This document shows, one piece after another, positions 6,658 to 17,200 of a DNA stretch of 64,000 nucleotides. The first letter of the stretch is position 1. Every line of letters starts with the position of its first letter. Under the pieces are notes generated by a model that did not search any database, was not told the origin of the DNA, and saw only the letters and a program-made list of their open reading frames with translations. The DNA is from Massilibacillus massiliensis (GTDB taxonomy: Bacteria > Bacillota > Negativicutes > FLKF01): positions 1,259,534-1,323,533 of the forward strand of contig NZ_LT575483.1 of NCBI RefSeq assembly GCF_900086705.1, read 5' to 3'. The translations under genes were made by a program, and so were the position numbers.

Positions 6658-7511
6658 GGGACGAGGGGACAGGTTTACTGTCCCTCTACAATCTAGCGAT
6701 TACACTTTTAGAAATTCCAGTTATCCTTGCTAATTGTCTGATTGTTATTCCCTCTTTTTCTTTCATATTTAGGATTACACTATCTCGTTGTTCTTTTTTT
6801 AACTGTTGTAATTGACTAATCGTCCTTATTCCCATTTCACTTAAATATTTCTTTACTTCTTGATCGGTTACAATCACTTTTTCTCTACAATCCAAACATT
6901 CATCCTCATTGTTTTCATTTGTATACTCTATAAATAGTTTTATCGCTTCTGTTTTGTTATTTGAAAAATATTTCAACGCATACTCTATATCTGCAATCCC
7001 CTTCATAGCGACATAATTATTATAACTACTCCAAAGATATCTACCTATATTTTTGCTAATTCCTGCTTTTACAGGATTCTGATGAATATATCTTAAAACC
7101 ATAAGAAAATATTCATCTGTCTCGACTACTTCACTCTTATATCTTTCTTGAAACAAATGCCCACATCTTTGATATTTTTGATTATACCAATATACATAGC
7201 TACTACTGATTCGTTTTATCACTTGGTCTATTGTTTCTTTATTCTCTTTTATCAGTAAATGAACATGGTTGTCCATTAAACAATATCCATATAGCGTATA
7301 ACCGCTCAAATTTTTATAATGTGCAAGTGTTTCTAAAAATCTTTGTTTGTCTTCTTCATCTTCAAACATATTTTGTTTATTAATTCCCCTACACATCAGA
7401 TGATAGATTCCTGTTTCACTTTTTGCTCGCGCTTTTCTCGGCATAATATCACCTCGATATTAGTATATCATCTTTTTTATTTTGGGGACACTAAACCTGT
7501 CCCCTCGTCCC
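6658..7511 (-). mobile_element. RAYT transposase unit, copy 2, with REP-like ends
   Basis: The left end GGGACGAGGGGACAGG (6658) and the right end 7484-7511 are inverted copies; read on the opposite strand the right end begins GGGACGAGGGGACAGG as well. The fhaB homology on its left stops at 6656 and does not resume on its right. The insertion was therefore followed by loss of sequence, or it marks the edge of a rearrangement. Confidence 0.7.
6686..7444 (-). CDS. REP-associated tyrosine transposase (Y1, IS200-like), copy 2
   Basis: A 252-residue near-twin of the protein at 2096-2854, with the same HxH motif (DNHVHLLI), the same RYIHQNPVKAGI block and the same C-terminal HTH. The seven differences are conservative (for example K/R in the IGxYLW motif and V/M in ILNxKE) and none touches the catalytic positions. 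Both copies therefore look functional. RAYTs are usually single-copy, so two intact close copies suggest recent movement. Confidence 0.9.
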   Translation of the reverse strand: MPRKARAKSETGIYHLMCRGINKQNMFEDEEDKQRFLETLAHYKNLSGYTLYGYCLMDNHVHLLIKENKETIDQVIKRISSSYVYWYNQKYQRCGHLFQERYKSEVVETDEYFLMVLRYIHQNPVKAGISKNIGRYLWSSYNNYVAMKGIADIEYALKYFSNNKTEAIKLFIEYTNENNEDECLDCREKVIVTDQEVKKYLSEMGIRTISQLQQLKKEQRDSVILNMKEKEGITIRQLARITGISKSVIARL

Positions 7512-7603
7512 TTTTCGACTTTTCACACAGTCTGCCGTCACCATGTCTACTTTAACAGGAATTTATTACCTATAATTTAGCTGTCTCTAGAGAACACCTG
7601 AGA

Positions 7604-7650
7604 TGAAAGCGAGGTCAACGGATTTTTTACGTCCGTTGACCTCGTTTTCA
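7604..7650. terminator. long stem-loop after the fhaB operon
   Basis: CGAGGTCAACGGA pairs perfectly with TCCGTTGACCTCG, and the stem continues with TGAAA/TTTCA. It lies about 85 bases downstream of the immunity gene and between it and RAYT copy 2. The T-rich tract is better on the plus side than on the minus side, so termination of the minus-strand operon is likely but not certain. Nothing else is seen in the 7445-7736 gap. Confidence 0.5.
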
Positions 7651-7736
7651 TTTACCTATTTTTCTTTATAGAAACAGTGTTCGAATTTTTGAAACACCGC
7701 AACACGTCACCTTATCCCTTCTGACCCTTGTCCTCT

Positions 7737-8201
7737 TTAAAAAATAGAGTCCAGCAAGTCTAGCAAATAATGATGTTTTCCTCCTGCTTTTGTCATTCCT
7801 GTAATCCAGTCTATATCTATTCCCCAATGTCTATATAAATAAAACTGTATAACTAAAATTGCTACCGTACTTCCAACTATCCCTACTATGAAATATTTGA
7901 ATATATATTTTTTCATCTCTATTATTGATATAGATTTTTCACGCCTTGCTTTCCTTCCTTCATAAAAAATTTTACTTCCATAATATGCTATTATTAAAGG
8001 AACTATCTTAAGCGGCTGCCATGCATATATCCCTTGCTTAGAAAATGAATATAATGCACCATCTATATTCATTAAGTATGACATTAGTGAAAAAAACATC
8101 ATGCTACGCCATCTAGAATCCAAAAGATATGCGACCATTTCACTAGACCATTTCTTTACAGTAAATTTATAATTTAGTATTATCTCAATTATTTGCCTCA
8201 T
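7737..8201 (-). CDS. predicted membrane immunity protein for the fhaB toxin tip
   Basis: The 154-residue protein starts at 8201, overlapping the last 17 bases of fhaB, so the two are translationally coupled. It has about three hydrophobic segments: around 30-55 (MMFFSLMSYLMN), 65-80 (PLKIVPLIIAYYGSKIF) and 103-123 (YFIVGIVGSTVAILVIQFYL). It is not similar to any family I know. The position directly after a CdiA-type tip is the standard place of the immunity gene, and the membrane location suggests that the toxin acts on the inner membrane. Function is inferred from position only. Confidence 0.65.
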   Translation of the reverse strand: MRQIIEIILNYKFTVKKWSSEMVAYLLDSRWRSMMFFSLMSYLMNIDGALYSFSKQGIYAWQPLKIVPLIIAYYGSKIFYEGRKARREKSISIIEMKKYIFKYFIVGIVGSTVAILVIQFYLYRHWGIDIDWITGMTKAGGKHHYLLDLLDSIF

Positions 8202-11200
8202 TTTTTTCAGGCTCCTTTATATGAGCTTCATTATTCACCAGATCTTTTAAAGCTTTAGTAAAGCTAATGCTATCGATTACCGTAATAACGTGAGATCCTT
8301 TTTTCATAATATAAGCTACGCCATCTTTTACAAGTGCTTTCCCGCCCATTCCATATTGCGATAAATCATATATCATTCCACCCCCATTTTTATAAACCTT
8401 TTCAAAGAACTCTCTTTCAAAATTAGCATCATAATCATCACCACTAATTCCTGTCATAATACTCCGTATACCACTATTAACCGTATTCGTTCCATCTAAA
8501 AACAAATATGTCCCTCCAATAGCAGCAAGTTCACTAGTTGACAGAACAGTTGTTGCACCAGCAACCGCTGTTGCAGTTCCAGTCCCAAAATCAAAAACAC
8601 CTTCTGCCACTTTTTGATAGTCAACGGTATCTTGACTTCCAGATGATTGGCTTTGTTCTAATTGATTTCTATAGTAATTCGCCCTATCAACCATTTCTGG
8701 ATCGGTATTGATTATTTTACCTAACGCGTAGTTTAAACCACCTTTTAACCAGTCTTTATTCTCCTTACTAATTAAACAATCTAGCAAAGGATACAAACTT
8801 TCAGTGATTCTTTCATCGTCACCTTCACCAGTTAACTGATTCTGACTATTATAATTACTCATAGCATAATATTTTGCGAGAACGGCCTTCATATAGCCTT
8901 CATCTTTACTTTCTAATGCAGCTGCTAATTCTTCTGCAAAGTCATATTGTTCATGTCCTAACCAATTATTTTTTGTCTCACTAACTGCCGTGCTTGCTCC
9001 AGTATTACTATCTCCACCTACAATTTTTGCTGCGATGGATCCAACAAGTGCACTTGCCCATTGCATAACTGCTGGGTCTTTTATGTTTTTCAGTTCATTC
9101 ATGACGAGCTGATTGATTCCTGCTCCGGCGGCTCCTGATGCAAAGTCTCCACCACCAAGTTTCGCCATTATTCCTCCGGCAAAGCTATCTAATGCAATTT
9201 TTTCTGGACTGCCTTCTTTTAATCCTAAGTCGCCGATTGCTTTAAATGCTAATTCGCCAAACAATCCGGCTAATTCTTGTTGTTCTTCTATTTTTTTCTT
9301 GTCAAATATCTTACCTAGTGCGTTTAAGGCTTGTTCTGTGTTTCGGCTTAGTCCACTTAAATCTTGATTTGGATTGTTTCGTATTTCAATCGTACCTGGT
9401 GCTATTGCCGATTTTGTTGTGCTTGATGCATCGCCATTTGCTGTAACACTTGGGGCTGGAGTGAAGCCTTTATCTTTTTGTGCAATTTCATTGCCGTTTG
9501 CATCTCTGCCTGCATTGTAATTTACACCACTACTTTTTGCTGTATATTCTGCTCTGTTTTCAAGGTTGGTGAAGGTTAATGTTCCTGTGGTGAGCGCATT
9601 TTTTACTGCTTCTGCTTCACTGGAGATAACCGCACCTTTTAGGTCGGTGTTTTTGCCTACTTCGATATCGAAGCCTTCTTGTCCTGCGTAGATTCCTGCT
9701 TGATCGGTTACACTTTGGTAGGTGGAATCGGTTTTTCCTTTACCGATTGATCCATGCGTGCCGCTTGCTTTTCCAGTGCCGAAACCGCCGCCTATGTTTT
9801 TATTGCTGAAATTGTAGTCGTCTGTGTCTTGCAGGCTGGCGATATTTAGGTCACCTTCGGTTTTAACTTCGACTTTGTCTCCTTCGACTTTGGAACCGGT
9901 TATATTGGTGTCATTGCCGGATTCTAGGTTTAGGGTGTCTTTTGCATCTATTGTACTTCCTGTGTGGGTTACGGCGTTTTGATTTTCTTTACCGCTTCCT
10001 TTACTGAAGTTTGCAAAGGCGCCTGATCCTATGGTTCCTCCGACTGACCAGGAAGAGGAGCTTGTTTTTGTGTCGATTTGTTGTTTGTTTTGTGCTGCAT
10101 CGATGTTAATGTCTTGTTTTGCTTTGAGGGTAATATCTTCTCCGGCTGTGATGTTAGTTCCTTTTAGGTTGATATCTTTTTCTGTCGCTTGGATATTAAC
10201 ATTTCCGCCTGCTGTTACATTGGAAGGGTTTACGGTTTCTATATGGGTGATTTGTTCTACGCTTGTTTTCGTGCTGCCTATGCTGATGTTTACGCCGATG
10301 GATGGTTTGCCGCCATTTTTAGCGAGTTCATCTTTGACCTTTTGCAGGTCTTCAACCGCTTTGTAGGCGTAGAGTGTTTTTAATCGGTCGTCTTGTACTT
10401 CACCGGAGCGTTTGACTTCATCCGCCGTTTTAAAGGCGGTATCCAGAACAACTCCGCCTAGGGATACGCTTAGACCGCTTTGTTTGAATTCATATTTGTA
10501 CTGGCTATCGTAGAGGTCTAGAGAGTTGTCGAGGTTGATTTCTTTCCCTTTAAGGGAAATGTCTTTGCCACCGATGAGGGTTGCACCTTGTCCATTGATT
10601 GCATTGCCGGCTTCTAGAGTTACGTTGCCGTCAATGGAACCGATGGTGCTGCCAATACGCGCTAGAATTTGTTCTTTGAGTGTGGATTTTTCACTTTTAC
10701 TGCCGATGGTGAAACCAAAACCGCCACCGCTGAAAAGACCGGATTTTTTGGTGTAGGAGTAGTGCTCGGATGCACCGGTTTCGTCGACAGTTTCGAGGTT
10801 GATATCGCTGCCGGCTTTTAAGGTGACATCATTTGTGCCAACTACACTGCTGGCCTTGAGTGTTATGTCGTTTCCGGCGTTCATTTGTACAGAGTCACCG
10901 GAGATCATACTACCAACAACTTCGTTGGTGAGGGAATAGTCTCGTTTGAATGTGGTTTTCTTAGATAAAAAGCCTGATTTACTTGTCTTTGATTCTTTCA
11001 GAGATTCATGTTTTTCTGTAACACTATCTAGGGTAATGTCTTTCCCTGCGCTTAGTTCTACTTTTCCTTGTTGGCTAACAGCTGAACTTCCGGTAAAGGT
11101 GATATCCCCATCAGCTTGCATCGAAATCTCTTTACTTGCAGATATATCTGTACCTACATTCGTTTCATCATAGTGCATATTTCGATTGTAGTTACTGCTA

Positions 11201-14200
11201 TATCCTTTGCCGATATCAGAGGCATCCACATCTTTGACATGACCTAGTGACATATTTCCACCGCTTGTAGCAGTTATACGATCTCCCGTAGCTTGCACAC
11301 CAGTTAAATTCATATCCCCATTTGAAATTATGGATAGATTATTTTTTGCATTGATTTGAGTTCTCTGGTTTTTTACTCTATTTTTTTTCTGGAAATTATA
11401 GGAGTCATAATCGTCTACAGCATCCATTGTATTGGCTACAGCAGTAAGTTGCAAATTACCGCCTGCCTGCAAACTAATATCTTTGTCCGCTTTTATTTCC
11501 GCCGCCTGCATATCCATATCAGTCCCAGCTGTTAAGTTGATACTACCACCAGACTCTAAACTACTTATCTGATTGATCCGCTTATCAAAGAAATGTTTAG
11601 CTGTATAAAAATACGTTTGCGTATCTTCTGCAACGTCAAGTCTCAAATCATGCCCCGCTTGTATGCTCATATCCTTGCCTGACTTTAATTCAGCAGCCTG
11701 CATATTTAGATCGTTTTTCGCGGTTACATTGAGGCGCTCTCCAGCTTTAAGCATAGAGCCATATAATATACTCTCCTGAATTTGCTGATTGTTATCAAAT
11801 TTTGCACTGTCTATCTTTGCAACAACACCCAGATTTATGTTTTTAGCATCTAATTGCATATCGGTTCCCGCATTCAAATTGCTTTTTATCAAATTCATAT
11901 CTTGTCCGGCAATCGCTGTGAGTCCATGCTCTGCACTAATATCAGCACTTTTACCGATATTAGAGACCTGATGCATTCCCCCCGTCACTTGGTGTTCATA
12001 ATTTTGTTGATAAGTCTCACTCGTAATATTGTTACCAGCCCGTAAGGTAATATCTGTACCACTTATATTCCCACTTAAATTTAAAATATCTTGCTCTGCG
12101 GTAATTTGCATAAGGTTTCCGCTGTCCAATGTACCACCAATGTTTCGAACATTATCAGCATGTATACTAATAGCCTCATCTGCTTGGATGGTACTGGTAT
12201 TATGCACATCACCCGAAACATTGATATTCACACGATCTGCAGTGATAATCGCCCCATCTGGTTTTAGATCACCCGCGTGTAAAGCGGAGAGATAGACGAC
12301 AGGAACAAGGACTTTCTGTCCAGAGACTTCCTGTTCGACTAACCATACAATGTCTTGGGTTAAGGCAGCCTGTTGCTCGGCAGTTAATGCTATACCAACA
12401 TTCAGGTTAAGGTCATCGGCATTATTTGCTGCATTTTGCAATAAAGTTTGATACTGGCTTTCAACACTATCATTGCCATCTAGATAAGACCTGCCAGTTA
12501 ATTCCGTAATTTGGTCCCGTACCAGCTTTTGTTCATAAAATCCGTCTCCCAGACGTTTCATCGTCTTCGCTGGATCATGCCCAATTTTGTCTAGTAGATA
12601 ATCACTGGAAATAAAGGTTTTTAAATTTGTAAATTTGGCGTTTGTTTCTACAAGATATTTTGCTGTCGGGTCTGGTTTTATGTTATACAGCCCATTTTTC
12701 GGTAGAATGATTCCCCCTCCGTTATTCGTCTGCGGCATTGTAACCGTATCTACATGCCCAGAAGAGGGTAATAGCAATGTTATATTATTCCTGTCACTAT
12801 AGTCTGCACTATCATCTAATTTATTTACACTTTCTTTAAAGTGACTATCTTCATGAGGTATAGTCTCCGCTTCATTTTCTACGATAATCTTTGGCTGCGT
12901 TCCTACTAAATCCGCTTTTTTCTTTATATCAAAGCCAGAAGTTCCATTTAGATTAGGATTGAGCGAAGTTTCTTCTTCGTTTCGTATGACACTCTTTGGA
13001 TTTTGATCCACTTCATTCATTTTTTTCTTTATATCAGCACCATGATATGTACTGCCGACCGTATTATTGACTTGTGTCCCTTGGATGTTGACTTCTTTTC
13101 CACCGCCAAAAATGGCTGGCATTGTAAATAGATCTTCTATTGTTTGTTCGTAAATGGGACTTACATCCCAATCCGAATAATTATTCTTGTGAATAACACT
13201 CGTACGAAATTTTTCCACTCCACTTCGTGTAGTGATACGATTGCCATCTAAACCAATATTATTTAATATATTTATCTGTGTATTAAGCTTTTTTCCGGCC
13301 AAAATACTACTATACTCATTTTTTGCTACATCTGCCTGTATGAAAACATTTTTCTGTGCAATAATTTTTGCTTCTGAAGAATTTTGAATAATTGTTGTTT
13401 CTAAAACTGTCTGATTATATACAGATTCCTCCTCCCACCAAATATGTATACCATCAAAATAATCCATATCGACTCCTCGATCAGATACCACTTTATCTTC
13501 ACTGGAAATCACCTTCTCTTCAACTTCAAACATGCTCTTTTTATTTACCATATAATCAGCATAAATCACAATATCTTGATCCGCTTCAATGTTCGCCGAC
13601 TGATTCGTCAGTGTTTTCGCTCTTGTTTTGTAGTTACCATCTGCATTCTTTTCTTCACTACCAGCAATATTAATATCTCCCATACTATAGATCAGTGCAC
13701 CATCGCTGTTGGTGATAGCATCCTTAACATAGAGATTTACGCTGTTTGTCGCGGCGATTGCAGCGGTTTCACTTTCATTGGCAATTTTATCTGCGTCTAT
13801 TGTTATATCTTTCCCAAAGAGGCTGCCGCTGTTTTTAACTTCATTATTTGCCGTAATTGTCAAGGTTTCATTGGCTGTCAGCGTTCCTCCGGCTGCATTT
13901 TCTACGTTTTGTCCATGCAGATTTAAGTTACCGCTAGCTTCTATCGTTCCAGCATTGGTCAAAGTACCGCCAGCATTTAGGGTAAAATCTTTTGCAATTT
14001 TCCAGCTGCCATCTTTGCCATTGGTGAAATTTCCAGCCACTTTTAGGGTTAGGTTTTTACCGGTGCTGATGCTGCCTGCATCGGTTACTTTGTTAGCATC
14101 TATTACTACATTTTCTTGTGCTGCTATTTTTCCTTGGGTTCCTTGCAGAGATTTAGCCTGCATTTCAAAATTTTGTCCGGCTTCAGCTGTTCCTTTGTTA

Positions 14201-17200
14201 TTGATAAAATCAGCTGTTTTCAGTTCTAGCGTTAAATTCTGTCCGGCTGCCATTTCTCCACTGGTATTATTGAGGGTGCTTTCGGATGTAATTTGAAGGT
14301 CTTTTTGACTAAATAGCTTTCCACTGGTATTATCTAGTGTTTTTGCTCTCAGATCGACAGTTTCATTGCTAACGATAGTGCCTGATTTGTTGCTTAGTTT
14401 GTCTGCCTGCACATTTAGCTGATCTTTGGCTGAGATTGTACCTTGGGTATTTTCTATTGTTTGACTCTTTAGCTTTAGTACTTGGTTGCCAATGATTTTT
14501 CCTTTGGTATTGTTTAATGTTTTGTCTGCCGCAAGCGTAAATATACCATTGCCGGCATGTTGGATTTGTCCTTGACTATTATCTAGTTTCTTTACTTCGA
14601 TGGACAGGTTTTCACTGTTGGTGGCAATTTGTCCATTGGTATTATCTAAAGTTTCTGTATATATTGCAAGGTCACTTTGCCCATATTGCAGTAAAGTCCC
14701 ACTTTGATTTTGAATATTGTTTGCGTTAAGCTGCAGTTTATTTGCCTTTGTTACCCCTTGATCGTTGATGAGGGTATTTTTTGCATTAAGGGTAATGGTA
14801 TCTCCTGCACTTAAGTTCCCTTTACTATTGTCAATATTACCTGTGCGGGCAATTATTTCTGCATTTTGCCCGGCATAAGACTCTGCGCCAGTCAAGATAA
14901 CTGTATCGCCCTGCAACGTAAGATGTTTTCCTGCTATGTTTTTTCCAGTTGCCGTTAGTGTTTTTTCTGCTGCAATGGTTATATTTCCAGAGTCTCCTAG
15001 ATTACCGTCTGTTTTAAGACCTGCGATCAAAGTTCCTGTGGAGGTAATATTTCTTCCTGTAAGGTCAACGTCTTTTTCCCCAGCGATTGTGCCAGTCGAT
15101 AGCAATTGTTCCTGTGCTTCAAGGGTTAAATCATCTTTACTAAAGATGGTACCTTGATTGTTTATCTCTTTTTGCTGAAGTTCTAGTTTTTCGCCGCTCT
15201 TTATTGCAGCATCAGCTGCATTTTCTAAACTATCACTATCTAATTGCATTCCTTCCAGCGCAATTATATTCCCTGCGTTGGTTATTTTACCTTTAGCATT
15301 TGCAGTTAGATTTTTCGTTGCTTGTGCCAATTGGTTGATCTTTATATCTTGCTCTGCTTTTAGAGACAAATCTTTCCCTGCGATCAATTTATCTGCGGTA
15401 AGATTATTTGCTTTTACTGTTACATTTCCATTAGCTGAAAATTCTCCGCCGGTTACATCTGTGTTTTCTGTTTGCATAGTTAAATCGTTGCCGGCTTGCA
15501 TAATTCCTTGCTGATTCGTGATTGTGCCTGCTTGTTGGCTAATGTTTAAATTTTGCTCTGCTATAATGATCCCACTGTCATTTTTTAGTTCTTCTCCAAC
15601 ATGTAGCGTTGCATTCTGCTTAGCAACAAGGTTACCGTCTTGATTCGTAAGTTGTTTTGCTGTTAAGTTTAGATCTCCGTTACTGATGATCTTCCCTTTG
15701 CTATTGTCAATATTACCTTCTGCAGTGATTTTTGCTGATTCGTCTCCAAATAGGATACCTTGGTTATGAATATCTTTTTGCTCTAGCTCTAATTTCCCAC
15801 CGCTCTTTATCGCTGCATCAGCTGCATTTTCTAGACGATCACTATCTAATTGCAGTCCTTCTAACGCAGTCATATTCCCTGCGTTGCTTATTTTACCTTT
15901 CGCCTTTGCAGTTAGATTTTTCGTTGCCTGCGCCAACTGATTAATTTTAATATCTTGCTGTGCTGTAAGTGTTAGGTCTTTCCCTGCGATTAGTTTATCT
16001 GCAGTAAGGTTGTTTGCTTCTACTACTACAGCTCCGTTGGCTGAGAATTCTCCACCGATTACATCGGAGGCTTCTACTTGTACAGTTAAGTCATTGCCAG
16101 CTTGTATAACACCTTGATTGTTCGTTATTGTTCCTGTTGTCTGGTTAATGCTTAAATCTTTATCTGCAAGGATGATCCCATTGTCATTTTTCAGCTCTTC
16201 TACGACATATAGCGTTGCATTTTGCTTGGCAACAATGTTACCACCGTTTTGATTGGTAAGTTTTTCTGCGGTTAAGTTTAGAGCACCGTTACTAATAATT
16301 TTACCTTTGGTATTGTCAATATTACCTTCCGCAGTGATTTTTGTTTCTTCTTCTCCAAACAGGGTGCCTTGGTTACTGATATCTTTTTGCTCGAGCTCTA
16401 GTTTTTTGCCACTTTTTATTGCGGCTTTTTCTGTATTTTCTAAGCTTTTGCTATGTAGTTGCATGCCTTCTAACGCAATCATATTCCCTGCGTTGGTTAT
16501 TTTACCTTTAGCATTTGCAGTCATATTCTTTGTCGCTTGGGCTAATTGGTTGATTGTAAGATCTTGCTCTGCTTTCATCATTAGATCTTTCCCGGCGATT
16601 AGTTTGTCTGCAATAAGATTGTTTGCTTTTACTGTTACATCTCCGTTGGCAGAGAATTCTCCGCCAGCTATATCGGCATTCTCTGCTTGTAAGGTTAAGT
16701 TGTTACCGGCTTGTACAATTCCTTGATTGTTGGCTATTGTGCCAGTTTCTTGTATCATATTTAAGTCTTGTTCTGCTAGAATAATTCCAGTATTATTTTG
16801 CAGTTCTTCTCTGATATTTAGCGTTGTATTTTGTTTGGCTACGATGTTTCCTTGATTTTGATTGTTTATCTTTTCTGCAGTTAGGTTTAGATCGCTGTTG
16901 CTGATGATTTTGCCTTTTGTATTGTCAATTGTATCTTCTACCATCATTGTGATCGTATCTTTTGCAATGAGTTGTCCATTGTTATTTTGTAGGTTTCTGG
17001 TTTTGAGATCAATTGTTCCATTGCTGCCAATGTTGCCATTTGTGTTATCTAGTTCGTCGGCTATTTCTAACGTAAGTTCTGTTTCAGCTAGATTGGCAAT
17101 GCGTCCTTGTTGATTGTCTAGCCTTTTGGCAGTGATCTTGGTTTGATTTGCTTCGATTTGTCCGGTTTGATTTTGTAGTGTATCTTTTGCTGAAAGTTCT

